Shown: positions 35,723 through 44,346, counted from the stretch's first letter. The stretch is 64,000 bases of DNA from Dyadobacter subterraneus (GCF_015221875.1 NZ_JACYGY010000001.1:1302001-1366000); one strand, 5' to 3'. Translations and numbers: made by a program. Notes: generated from the sequence alone by a model not told the origin.

Positions 35723-38422
35723 ATGAAAAGCGCAAAACAATCAGATGTTAAAGACGATCAAAAATTCACTATTTTATTGGATGATCATTCTTTGGGCAGC
35801 TTAAACAGTCAAATTGAATCTTTTGAAAGAGAAAGAAAAATTCTTTTAGATTTGAGCAATGATATCACTAAGGTGAGAGAAAAAAATGATCTGATATCCC
35901 TGTTTTCGTCCCGGATCAAAGGATTATTTTATTTTACGCACGCGATTGTGACCCTCATCGATGATCAGAAGCAAACCTATACCCCTTTTCTCTTGGATCA
36001 TACTGCTTCGCCGATCAAAGATCATAGTCAATATGCTGATCTGATTCACGCTCATTTCCCTTTAAACGAACCATTTATTAATCAGATATTACGTTCTGAC
36101 GGACCGGAGTTTTTTTTGTTAGATCAGATTATGGACCAACCCGGAAGTCCTAAGTTTCTCAGAATGAATTATGAAGCCGGGATTCGGGAAATACTGATGA
36201 CACCACTGAGAAGCAAAATGAAGACTATTGGTTTTCTGCATATGTATTCAGATAGGAAAGACAGTTTTTGCAAAGATTTCATAAGCACTATTAAAGGAAT
36301 AGCGCCGCTGATTTCCGGTGCCGTTTCAAACATTATAAAAAATGAGGAGATTGCCTACAAGGAAAGAGTAAATGATGTTCTGCTTTCTGTAAGTAATGAC
36401 ATGGTCACAGTTCGGGACCGGAAGGATCTTTTGAAAGTGATCAACTTCGGGCTTAAAAAACTGATTCCTTTCACCCACAGCGTCATGACGGTCCTGGATG
36501 AAAGCGGACAGACTTATAATGCTTTTCTAACCGATGAAGAATCGAGGCCAAGGGAGTTTTCAAAGTATACAGAAGCAATTTCCAATCCCTTTCCGGTTCA
36601 GGACGGTATTTATGATGTAGCTGCACAATCCGGTAAACCCGCGGTTTTTAATATGAAATCCTTTGACATCAGCAAAGCACCGCTCTGGTTCCGACTTAAT
36701 TATGTTGCCGGTGCGCGGGAAATGGTGATTAAAATTCTTCCTGAGCAGGGAACTGCCAGGCATAGTTTAATTTTATTTGCCAATGGGAACAGTACATTTG
36801 ACGAAAAAGCAATCCATATCATTGAGCGTATTTCCAGCCAGCTTTCTACGGCTGCAAGCAACATTTCGGCTAATGAAGAAATCCTGAGCAAAGAACAAGA
36901 AAAATCTTTCCTACTGGATTTCAGCCAGGATATTGCTGGTGTAAGGACGAAGGATGATCTGGAAGAAGCCATTTCAAGTGTTTTGCAGCGTGTTCTGAAC
37001 ATCCGATTATCGATGATCCGCATTATTGAAGATGATGGCGTAACTCTAAGCCCATACATGTATGATAAAAATATGTTTTACGGAGAGGAGCCGGTTTTTA
37101 AAGAACTTGCCTCCAAAAACATCAGTATTGACGAATACCTAACAGCTAAAGTGCTCAACAGCAAACAACCGGTTATTTTCAATATTGCAGAAGAGGAAAA
37201 GAAAGGAAACAGTGCCAGATATCTTTATTTTTGGAAAAAAGCTGGACTCAAAAATGCGTATGGAGCGGCGCTACGTGTCGGGAATCAAAACCTTGGAACG
37301 CTATGGCTTTTGACCGATGAAGTAAACCTGACGCTTTTGAAAGGAATCTGTGCACAGATATCCATTGCAATTTCTAACATCAGGGCCAATGAGAAGGTAC
37401 TTACTTATAAAAAGATGCTTGAAGTGGAAAATGATCATTTGAAAGAGCAGATCCACACGATCTATAATTTTTCTGAGATCGTCGGAAGCGGGGCAGAAAT
37501 GCAAAAAGTATATCATTTAATCTCGCTGGTGGCAGAATCAAAATCTTCTGTTTTGTTGTTGGGAGAAACAGGCACTGGTAAGGAGTTGATCGCCAGAGCT
37601 GTACATAATGCATCGCCAAGGAAAAACAAGCTGATGATCAAAATCAACTGTGCAGCTTTGCCGGCCAATCTGATTGAAAGTGAATTGTTTGGCCATGAGA
37701 AAGGGGCGTTCACAGGCGCAACAGACCGGCGGATAGGAAAATTTGAACTGGCCAATAACGGTACTTTGTTTCTTGATGAAATTGGGGAAATGCCTTTGGA
37801 GGCACAAGTGAAACTGCTTCGCGTGATTCAGGAAAAGGAGCTTGAAAGGGTAGGAGGTAAAAATACGATCAGTGTTGATGTACGGATTATTGCTGCCACA
37901 AACCGGGATCTGGAAGAGGAGGTAAAAGCAGGCAGGTTCCGGTCAGATCTTTTCTACCGTCTGAATGTTTTTCCAATCAACCTGCCTCCGCTCCGTGACA
38001 GGCTGGAAGACATTGCTCCTTTGGCAAACTTTTTTGTAGGCCGTTACAGCAAGAATTCTGGAAGAAAAGTGAATGCGATTTCACCAGGTGTAATCCAGGA
38101 GCTGAAAAGTTATTTGTGGCCAGGCAATGTCAGGGAACTGGAGCATTTGATTGAAAGAAGTGTGCTGTTGACCAATGAAACAGTACTTCGCGAAGTCCAT
38201 CTGCCAAAAGACCGGACGGCGACAAAAAATGAAGTGGTAGACCTGGCCAGCAGAACGCTTGAAGAAGTAGAACGTTCCTATATAATCGACATCATAAAAC
38301 GGTGCAGCGGGAAATTGTCAGGCAGGGGCGGAGCGGCCGAATATCTGGACATTCCGGCAACCACACTTCATTCTAAAATTAAAAAACTAGATATACAAAA
38401 ATCGGAGTACTTTTCAGGGTAG
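35723..38422 (+). CDS. triple-GAF sigma-54-dependent transcriptional activator (EBP2)
   Basis: This 899-residue enhancer-binding protein has three GAF-like units, an AAA+ domain with Walker A GETGTGKE at 614-621 and GAFTGA about 47 residues later, and a Fis-type HTH nearly identical to that of EBP1 ([23 protein letters not shown]). The two proteins differ mainly at the extreme N-terminus and by scattered substitutions, so they should recognise the same DNA dyads but may differ in ligand. Unlike EBP1, this gene has its own sigma-54 promoter and so needs an activator to be made. Confidence 0.93.
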   Translation: MKSAKQSDVKDDQKFTILLDDHSLGSLNSQIESFERERKILLDLSNDITKVREKNDLISLFSSRIKGLFYFTHAIVTLIDDQKQTYTPFLLDHTASPIKDHSQYADLIHAHFPLNEPFINQILRSDGPEFFLLDQIMDQPGSPKFLRMNYEAGIREILMTPLRSKMKTIGFLHMYSDRKDSFCKDFISTIKGIAPLISGAVSNIIKNEEIAYKERVNDVLLSVSNDMVTVRDRKDLLKVINFGLKKLIPFTHSVMTVLDESGQTYNAFLTDEESRPREFSKYTEAISNPFPVQDGIYDVAAQSGKPAVFNMKSFDISKAPLWFRLNYVAGAREMVIKILPEQGTARHSLILFANGNSTFDEKAIHIIERISSQLSTAASNISANEEILSKEQEKSFLLDFSQDIAGVRTKDDLEEAISSVLQRVLNIRLSMIRIIEDDGVTLSPYMYDKNMFYGEEPVFKELASKNISIDEYLTAKVLNSKQPVIFNIAEEEKKGNSARYLYFWKKAGLKNAYGAALRVGNQNLGTLWLLTDEVNLTLLKGICAQISIAISNIRANEKVLTYKKMLEVENDHLKEQIHTIYNFSEIVGSGAEMQKVYHLISLVAESKSSVLLLGETGTGKELIARAVHNASPRKNKLMIKINCAALPANLIESELFGHEKGAFTGATDRRIGKFELANNGTLFLDEIGEMPLEAQVKLLRVIQEKELERVGGKNTISVDVRIIAATNRDLEEEVKAGRFRSDLFYRLNVFPINLPPLRDRLEDIAPLANFFVGRYSKNSGRKVNAISPGVIQELKSYLWPGNVRELEHLIERSVLLTNETVLREVHLPKDRTATKNEVVDLASRTLEEVERSYIIDIIKRCSGKLSGRGGAAEYLDIPATTLHSKIKKLDIQKSEYFSG

Positions 38423-38517
38423 GTTGATCACGCACAATTATTCAGAGGCTTCTCGAAGGGGGTAAAAAAGTAGATCATTAAATTCAGAATAGGTAGGCGA
38501 ATTAATACAAGCGACAT

Positions 38518-38933
38518 ATGATTTTACGCTGTTTTTCTCAGGCTGGTGGCAGGTTTAATTATCTTTCCATACGGTATGCAAAAACTATTGTGATGGTTTG
38601 ATGATTTTGGAGGTGGCGTTGGAATTCATGAATCATGAATGCGGATTAAACAAAAAAATGTCCCTGTATTTTTAGCCTGACTGATCATTATTGGGCAGTC
38701 TTTCGGGAGTATGGCTTTGATCCTGGGTTGCTTAGGAAGGCTAGCTACTTTGGGGAATTTTATTATTTTCACTGGTGCTCTCATTATGCATGCACCGGAC
38801 GGCTGGATGATGAATTGGTCTGGAAAGAAAAGGTGAAGGTATTAAGTACTTCGTATTACTTCTTTCCCCGCTTCTAGTTATCCTGATCAAAGGCAGCGGT
38901 GCTTTTTCGATTGATCTGTGGATATTTATGTGA
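38518..38933 (+). pseudogene. DoxX family membrane protein, degraded
   Basis: A continuous DoxX-like sequence can be read from 38522 in one frame: LRLVAGLIIFPYGMQKLL, WFDDFGGGVGIHES, LIIIGQSFGSMALILGCLGR and FTGALIMHAPDGWMMNWSGKK. It is cut by three in-frame TGA codons, then a shift to another frame reading KGEGIKYFVLLL up to the stop at 38933. The start region is also out of frame. DoxX proteins are four-helix membrane proteins linked to quinone or thiol redox balance. With at least four lesions the gene is dead. Confidence 0.85.
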
Positions 38934-38959
38934 GATTAAATACATTTCGCAAAAAAATG

Positions 38960-39007
38960 CATCAGGCTAAAATTCAATTATAGTTCGTGAAGAATTTTAG
39001 CCTGATG
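38960..39007 (-). terminator. rho-independent terminator of GAPDH
   Basis: CATCAGGCTAAAATTC and its perfect 16-base reverse complement form a hairpin, followed on the minus strand by CATTTTTTTGCG. It lies 32 bases after the GAPDH stop. Confidence 0.88.
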
Positions 39008-39038
39008 TGATTTTGATCTGTCAATTCTGATATCCAGC

Positions 39039-40040
39039 CTAAATCTTTTGTGAAATAAACTGCGCTACTTCAGCCAGCCTGCTTGTGAATCCCCACTCGT
39101 TATCATACCAGGTTGCTATGGAAAGTAATTCACCCTGTTTTACTGTCAGGGGCAGATCCATAATCGATGAATGTGGATCACCTACGATGCGTGCGGAAGT
39201 CCATTCTTCTTCTAATACGTCGAGAACGCCTTTTAGTGGCCCCTCGGCAGCAGCCTTGCGAAATGCTTCATTTACCTGATCAACGGTACATTCTTTCTCG
39301 GTAACCAGATTAAGTTCTGCAATACTGCCGGTGCGGGTCGGTACCCGGTAGGCTTTACCTGTAATTTGCAGATCTTTCCAGATAAACTGTAGGGCACGGG
39401 CAGCACCGGATGCGGATGGGATAATATTTTCTGCCGCCGCCCAGGAATCACGGCGGTCTTTCATTGGCTGATCTGTCAGTGACTGTGTATTGGTATAGGA
39501 ATGAACAGTTGAAAACAGGCCATATTTGATTCCGAAATTATCAAGAATAACTTTGACCGCGGCGGCAAGTGCGTTGGTTGTACAGCTTCCCATACTGATG
39601 ATTTTGTGTTGTGACGGATCAAAAGTTTCCAGATTAATGCCTTTAAGAAGTACCGCATCACAATCAGTGAGCGATTTACTTGCCGCGCTTATCAGCACGT
39701 ATTTTGCACCCCGGTCAATATGTGCCTTCGCACCTGCCCTTGTAGTCGCGCGTCCTGTACAATCAACCACGATGTCTACACCAAGCGCCTTCCAGTCGGG
39801 AACTTCTGCTTTTGAGTTTACATATTTAATTCTTTTGTCTCCTATCAGCAGGTCATCTCCCAGGTACGAAACCTTCTCGCCGAAGCGGCCATAATTGGTA
39901 TCTACGCTGAACAGCGGGGCGAGGATTTTGACATCATAGATGTCAGAAACGGATACAGGAATAAAAAGTTTATTTTCAAGCGCGATGCGAAGGAACTGGC
40001 GGCCGATGCGGCCGAAACCATAAAGAGCAATGTTTGCCAT
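39039..40040 (-). CDS. gap: glyceraldehyde-3-phosphate dehydrogenase
   Basis: This is a 333-residue GAPDH, the glycolytic enzyme that oxidises glyceraldehyde 3-phosphate with NAD and phosphate. The Rossmann start is ALYGFGRIGRQFLRIAL near 5-21, the catalytic Cys sits in SMGSCTTNALA near 149-159, and WYDNEWGF lies near the C-terminus. The sequence SDIYDVKILAPLFSVDTNYGRF differs from the usual NDL..LAYLLKYDS pattern of the main glycolytic enzyme, so it may be a secondary, GAPDH-like isoenzyme. It is a single gene with its own terminator. Confidence 0.9.
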   Translation of the reverse strand: MANIALYGFGRIGRQFLRIALENKLFIPVSVSDIYDVKILAPLFSVDTNYGRFGEKVSYLGDDLLIGDKRIKYVNSKAEVPDWKALGVDIVVDCTGRATTRAGAKAHIDRGAKYVLISAASKSLTDCDAVLLKGINLETFDPSQHKIISMGSCTTNALAAAVKVILDNFGIKYGLFSTVHSYTNTQSLTDQPMKDRRDSWAAAENIIPSASGAARALQFIWKDLQITGKAYRVPTRTGSIAELNLVTEKECTVDQVNEAFRKAAAEGPLKGVLDVLEEEWTSARIVGDPHSSIMDLPLTVKQGELLSIATWYDNEWGFTSRLAEVAQFISQKI

Positions 40041-40445
40041 AAACTTAAAGTTTTTTTTAGATTATAAATTAATCAGGTAAAAGTTGATAGAAAAACCAAT
40101 ATCTGTTACTTTTTTACTCCATCAATCATGTCAATGAATATTTATTTAATACTCAGGCTTTAAATAAATCGGGGTAGTAATTTTGATGTTTTATCGTTAA
40201 TTTATTTTGACTGTATTTGGCAGCAATTGTGAATTGTAAAAAGAAGAATTTATGTTTTACCCTTGCCATTATCAGGCTGATTGTTGATTAAAAGTAAACC
40301 GAATTATGTTTACAATTTTTAACTATCAGGTATTAATAAAGAAACGTAAATTTAAATCAAAGGGGAGAATTACCAGTTAGTAGCTACTCCCTTTGATTTA
40401 AATTTATTAAGAAAAAGAAGATTCAACATCAGGCATGCTATTACC
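40041..40445. other. intergenic region with terminator
   Basis: About 400 A+T-rich bases lie between GAPDH (leftward) and a small gene (leftward). No gene is seen. It must contain the GAPDH promoter, which I could not pick with confidence, and a long hairpin at 40347-40406. Confidence 0.5.
40347..40406 (-). terminator. long hairpin, terminator of the 42888-40446 operon
   Basis: TAAATTTAAATCAAAGGG and its reverse complement flank a loop of about 20 bases. It lies just downstream of the minus-strand operon. The stem is A+T-rich at the base, so it ends in T-rich sequence on the minus strand. Confidence 0.7.
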
Positions 40446-40691
40446 TTAAATCGCCTTCCAATAGTTATTTGCCGCGGCTATGGTAGCAAACTCAATGGCA
40501 ACTGTCTGGCCGACAGCGATCAGCATAGCTGCATCACTGGCATAAATAGGCCTTAACTTCTCTCTTACCGCTGCATCTGGCTGAGTTACTTTAATGATAA
40601 GCCTGGACATTTTTATGGCAAGTTGCCGTCCTTCTTCAGCAGTGGCTGTAATCAAAGTATTTCCTGGAACTAAGGTAACTGATTCTGACAT
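40446..40691 (-). CDS. small protein of unknown function
   Basis: This 81-residue protein, MSESVTLVPGNTLITATAEEG and onward, is Ala- and Ile-rich with an amphipathic pattern. It has no signal peptide, metal motif or family I recognise. It is the last gene of a minus-strand run of SDR, SnoaL-like and hydrolase genes, 60 bases after the hydrolase, and is followed by a terminator hairpin. Confidence 0.55.
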   Translation of the reverse strand: MSESVTLVPGNTLITATAEEGRQLAIKMSRLIIKVTQPDAAVREKLRPIYASDAAMLIAVGQTVAIEFATIAAANNYWKAI

Positions 40692-40750
40692 TTTATTTTA
40701 TGTTTAGATTATGGATTACAACTTATCAGTGATGAACTATAAAATGCGTA

Positions 40751-41662
40751 TCAAATTTTATTTTGGTCAAAAATTTCACATAACCATGCACCCGCAGCTT
40801 CGATTGCCTGATTTGCCTTTTCTAAATGGGGATAGAACCATGGAAAAATATGAATCATATCCTGCCAAACCTTTAATGTCACATCGTTCCCGGCATTTGC
40901 AGATAGCGATGTAAGCCTTAAAGCATCGCTAAGCAGAACTTCATTTGCGCCAACATGAATTAGAAGTGAAGGGAAATTTTCAAAATCTCCGTTTACCGGT
41001 GAAGCCCTAGGATCACTGGGGTCATGACCGTTTAAATAAATATCTCTTAGATCATTTAAAGATTCCTTACTAAGCATTGGGTCGTAAGGTCCTCTGACAA
41101 TGAAGGATTCACCAACCTGATTCATATCAGCCCAAGGACTGATAGCATAAACAGCCGAAGGGATTTTTTCACCTCTTGCTTTTACCAGCTGTGTAATTGC
41201 AACAGCAAGTCCTCCGCCGGCCGAATCACCTGCCAGTACAACAGGTGTATCTTTATCCAGTAAGTTAATGAGAGCTATGTATGCATTATACGAATCCTCC
41301 ACTGCCGCTGGAAAGATTTGCTCGGGCGCCAGCCGGTAGTCTACGCAATAGCATTTAACTTGGGCAGTACATCCCAACTTTGCTGCAAGACCTGCATGGT
41401 CGGCAGCGCTACCTGCTGAATAACCTCCGGCGTGAAAGAAAAGGATTGCTCCACTCTTAGTTGCTTCAGGTCCGGAAAGCTCAAGAACGGGAACATTCCC
41501 GAGCAGCATCTTTTTTGTTTCCCATCCGAAAGGAAGAGGAGCCGACAGGCCATAAGCTGCCTGACGATCCCGTACTTGTTGTAGAGTAGGTGTTTCATCC
41601 GGAGTAATCATAAATGTCTTAAGAAAACTGCCAATACTCAGATATTTGTTATCTTTCATCAA
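40751..41662 (-). CDS. alpha/beta hydrolase, HSL-type esterase
   Basis: This 303-residue esterase of the hormone-sensitive-lipase group has HAGGYSAGS near 75-83 as the oxyanion-hole motif, the nucleophile Ser in GDSAGGGLA, the Asp in the ANEVLLSDA region and the His in MIHIFPWF. It has no signal peptide. The two first Met codons are adjacent. It starts six bases after the SnoaL-like gene and lies in the operon with the SDR at 42127. The substrate is unknown. Confidence 0.87.
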   Translation of the reverse strand: MMKDNKYLSIGSFLKTFMITPDETPTLQQVRDRQAAYGLSAPLPFGWETKKMLLGNVPVLELSGPEATKSGAILFFHAGGYSAGSAADHAGLAAKLGCTAQVKCYCVDYRLAPEQIFPAAVEDSYNAYIALINLLDKDTPVVLAGDSAGGGLAVAITQLVKARGEKIPSAVYAISPWADMNQVGESFIVRGPYDPMLSKESLNDLRDIYLNGHDPSDPRASPVNGDFENFPSLLIHVGANEVLLSDALRLTSLSANAGNDVTLKVWQDMIHIFPWFYPHLEKANQAIEAAGAWLCEIFDQNKI

Positions 41663-41668
41663 AAAACA

Positions 41669-42109
41669 TTAATCTTGGATTAGTTTCCAGAGTGTAGTTG
41701 CATTACGCTCCAAAAAGGACCAATGATTCTCACGATAAACTAGCTTATCCAAGTAACGTCCGCTTAATACGGCTTCTCTTGCAGATCCTGAAATTGTTTT
41801 ATATAAAGTCCAATAGGCCTTTCCCGTGGCCGTTTTTCCATCAGCATCAATTTCGATCATGATATTCGTAATTTCATGCGTTGTGGCAGAACGGCTGTCA
41901 TCCCTAAGAATAATCATACTTCCGGCAATCGCTTCAAGTTCCTGCCGCCCGGTTGCAGAATGATCATCAAGCCGGAAAGTAGCATTCTTAAACAGGTCAC
42001 CAAGCCCTTTGATATCAGCGTCATCATTGACATAAGCATACGAAACCATTAAATTTTCAATGTCACGTTCACTTGATAAATTTTGTATTTGCTGCACGTT
42101 TGTTTTCAT
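41669..42109 (-). CDS. SnoaL/NTF2-like protein
   Basis: This 146-residue single-domain protein of the NTF2/SnoaL-like fold begins with a helix (ERDIENLMVSYAYVNDDADIKGLGDLF), then FRLDDHSATGRQELEAIAGSM and THEITNIMIEIDADGKTATGKAYWTLY. Members are small ligand-binding proteins or isomerases and hydratases of polyketide or aromatic compounds. Catalytic residues cannot be assigned. It lies between SDR and hydrolase genes, 17 bases after the SDR. Confidence 0.78.
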   Translation of the reverse strand: MKTNVQQIQNLSSERDIENLMVSYAYVNDDADIKGLGDLFKNATFRLDDHSATGRQELEAIAGSMIILRDDSRSATTHEITNIMIEIDADGKTATGKAYWTLYKTISGSAREAVLSGRYLDKLVYRENHWSFLERNATTLWKLIQD

Positions 42110-42126
42110 GTTTTAAAGATTTATTC

Positions 42127-42888
42127 TTAACCCATTTTAGTTACACCCAAAAGACCGCCACCTGTCGCATCAATGATTTGTCCGTTTACCCAGCGCGCGT
42201 CATCTGATGCAAGAAACGCGATGATATCTCCAATATCACCTGGCTGTCCAACTCTGCCCAGCGAACTTTGTCCGGCAGCCCAGTCCCTTGCTCCTGGCTG
42301 TGCAAACCAGCTGCTCATTTCTGTATCAGTGAAACCTGGCGCAACAGCATTTACAGTAATTTGGCGGTTTCCTAAATCCCAAGCTAATGTTCGAGTTATG
42401 GTACTGATTGCTCCCTTAGTTGCAGAATACATGGTAGCCATAGGACTTGCCATGTAAGCTGCCGCAGAAGATAGATTAATAATTCTGCCACCATCGTTTA
42501 TCCTTTTCAGGCCGTGTTGAATAATAAATAGTGGGGCTTTAACATTTACTGCATATAAGTGCTCAAAATCCTCTTCTACAATTTCAAGAATATTTCCATA
42601 AACAACTTCACCGGCATTGTTTACTATAATGTCTAACTGGTCTGATTGCTCGTCGAATGCCTTCCAAAGCGTTTCGGCAGAGTGAGGTAATGAAAGGTCT
42701 GCATGTATGGCAAATGCAGATCCGCCATTCGCTGCAATCGCAGCTACTACTTCTAATGCTGCCTCTTTGCTCTTTCCATAGTGAACGGCCACTCTGGCCC
42801 CGTCTTTAGCAAGTCTTTGTGCAGTGTATCTACCAATTCCACGACTTGCTCCTGTTACTAATGCTGTTTTTCCTTTAAGATTTCCCAT
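42127..42888 (-). CDS. SDR oxidoreductase, FabG-like
   Basis: This 253-residue classical SDR has TGASRGIG at 13-20, NNAG at 90-93, Ser140/141, YSATK (Y154, K158) and the C-terminal GDIGDIIAFLASDDARWVNGQIIDATGG seen in 3-ketoacyl-reductase-like enzymes. It is the first gene of the minus-strand operon with SnoaL-like, hydrolase and small genes. It is preceded by a weak -24/-12 promoter and two ACTATATTTAGT-type dyads, linking it to the sigma-54 set. Confidence 0.9.
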   Translation of the reverse strand: MGNLKGKTALVTGASRGIGRYTAQRLAKDGARVAVHYGKSKEAALEVVAAIAANGGSAFAIHADLSLPHSAETLWKAFDEQSDQLDIIVNNAGEVVYGNILEIVEEDFEHLYAVNVKAPLFIIQHGLKRINDGGRIINLSSAAAYMASPMATMYSATKGAISTITRTLAWDLGNRQITVNAVAPGFTDTEMSSWFAQPGARDWAAGQSSLGRVGQPGDIGDIIAFLASDDARWVNGQIIDATGGGLLGVTKMG

Positions 42889-42932
42889 TTCATTTTATAT
42901 TTAAAAGATAATCGTCATGTTATATATTCCTT

Positions 42933-42948
42933 AACAATCATTATGCCA
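42933..42948 (-). promoter_or_regulatory. candidate sigma-54 promoter, weak -12 element
   Basis: On the minus strand it reads TGGCATAATGATTGTT. The -24 half and the spacing fit, but the -12 half is TTGT instead of TTGC. It lies 45 bases upstream of the SDR start, with paired dyads farther upstream. Confidence 0.5.
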
Positions 42949-43000
42949 TGTCATAAGTATTTGAAAATCAGATTATTGATTAAAAATGAGGTAGTTTTAT

Positions 43001-43045
43001 CCACTATATTTAGTGGAAGCACTGTATATTACACGATATATAGTG
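43001..43045 (-). promoter_or_regulatory. paired dyads (UAS) for the SDR operon
   Basis: CCACTATATTTAGTGG and CACGATATATAGTG are two inverted repeats 55-100 bp upstream of the candidate promoter. ACTATATTTAGT differs at one base from the ACTGTATTTAGT dyad upstream of the NmrA-like genes. Confidence 0.58.
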
Positions 43046-43597
43046 AAGCAGAAATATTGGCTATATATAAACCAGCAGTGTATTTTGACAGTGAGAAATG
43101 GCTAAGATTATAGGTTATTAATTACGCCAAATTATGTTTTGATACATCACAGGATATGTATCAAAATATTCAAGATTTCTACAATAGTGAGTTTAATATA
43201 TTTGAATAGGAGAAACGAGTCCTTTATTTTAAATTAATTTCCATTCAACATGAATTAATTTGTATAAGCAGCTATTTTTTTGTTTTAACCTTTGCAAAAG
43301 CATTAAATGGTAATTTTAGTCACAGAATTTTTTGTTTTATAACTAAGACTATGTTAAATAACAATTAGATAAACAACATTACTCTATCTCCTATCTAGCT
43401 ATTTTACTTTTAACCCATAATGTCAACAAGCTTTAATCATTCTGACAACAAATGAAAGTTATATAAGATTTGAACCCTTGGATCCTTAACTGAAAAATAT
43501 TAATTTTACTATCAGATTGTAGCTCTAAAATTTAGGTGAGCAATTCGGTGAGCAGTCACTTTTTAGTTGTTTTAACTAATTGATTATTAGATATATA

Positions 43598-43628
43598 GGG
43601 GAGGTGTTCGAATCCCTCCGTCTCCACT
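43598..43628 (+). other. tRNA/tmRNA-like 3'-end fragment, probable attachment-site scar
   Basis: GGTGTTCGAATCCCTCC followed by GTCTCCACT resembles the T-arm and acceptor end of a tRNA or tmRNA, with the invariant TTCGAAT loop. No matching 5' half is found upstream, and the T-stem pairs imperfectly. Such 3'-end copies mark integration sites of islands. Confidence 0.5.
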
Positions 43629-43649
43629 AAGTACGTATTAAAAGCAATC

Positions 43650-43684
43650 AAAACCCTGTTTAAATGATTTAAACAGGGTTTTTT
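43650..43684 (+). terminator. rho-independent terminator
   Basis: AACCCTGTTTAAA, a TGA loop and its perfect reverse complement are followed by a run of six T. It lies directly behind the tRNA-like end. Confidence 0.85.
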
Positions 43685-43870
43685 GTTTGCTTATACATCC
43701 AAAACATTCAAATATTCTCAAAATAAAGCGCATCATTCATGGCGCCTTTTTATTTCGAAAAAAGACGCGCTGGAAAGCTCATAACTTGTTTTGGGACAAC
43801 CTGTTAAATAGATTTACATCTTGATTTTTAAGCCAGACAATTAGAATTTTGTTCATCTTAAATTTGAGTT

Positions 43871-43991
43871 ATGCTAAAACAGCTTTGGATTATTTTTCTT
43901 TTTGAAAAAGCCAAAAACCGAAAATCAAGACAGTACCCGCTATGTGTATTTGAAAATTACGGTAGACGGAGATTCAAAAGAGATTCTGTAA
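43871..43991 (+). pseudogene. N-terminal relic of a tyrosine recombinase
   Basis: The ATG at 43871 reads MLKQLWIIFLF; after a shift of frame the sequence reads FLKKPKTENQDSTRYVYLKITVDGDSKEIL and stops. This is the arm-type DNA-binding start of Bacteroidota phage or transposon integrases (consensus like FxLKKPKxxxxxxxxVYLRITVDGxxKEIS). The rest of the gene is gone. It lies 190 bases after the tRNA-like end, the usual place for an integrase. Confidence 0.75.
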
Positions 43992-44234
43992 GAATTTTGC
44001 AAAGGGAACATATAAGTGCTACGAAATATCTTTAGGTTACACAAGATCTTCATACACTGAAAGTACAAAGTTAACAATCTTTCTATCAATGATTTAAATT
44101 ATAATTTTACGGGATATTCTTTCTAGTCTAATTTGTTTGTTTGACAAAAGTAAATAGATCCCTATTTATTTAAGAATGTGCACTTAAGATATACTTACAA
44201 TCAATTATAAAGTTTTAAAAAGTTCGACAAATAG

Positions 44235-44263
44235 ATACCATGGAATATAAATACATGGTGTAT
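44235..44263. promoter_or_regulatory. MarR operator 1, upstream of the marR-like gene
   Basis: ATACCATG and CATGGTGTAT flank an A+T-rich centre (GAATATAAATA). TATATTTG, a -7 box-like sequence, overlaps its right end, so binding would block transcription. The motif recurs at 44806. Confidence 0.62.
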
Positions 44264-44346
44264 ATTTGTGAAGTAGTTGATTATACAATAGGTCTGGAAC
44301 AATTGTCGTAGTAAACGAAGTGGTTAACACTGATTAATTAAATTTT

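Larger units (their letters stand above)
42889..44346. other. 1.46-kb region of regulatory sites and mobile-element scar
   Basis: There is no intact gene here. From left to right it holds a candidate sigma-54 promoter and dyads for the leftward operon (42933-43045), about 550 A+T-rich bases in which I see nothing, a tRNA-like 3' end at 43598, a strong terminator at 43650, an integrase relic at 43871, and the MarR operator at 44235. Confidence 0.6.

Noticed and set aside
40195..40225. GACTGTATTTGGCAGCA resembling a dyad half-site near GAPDH
   Set aside because: No second half, no -24/-12 promoter at a fitting distance and wrong orientation to known genes.
43598..43628. A complete tRNA or tmRNA gene
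   Set aside because: Only the T-arm and acceptor-like 3' part is present; no D-arm, anticodon arm, tag frame or 5' acceptor strand was found upstream.
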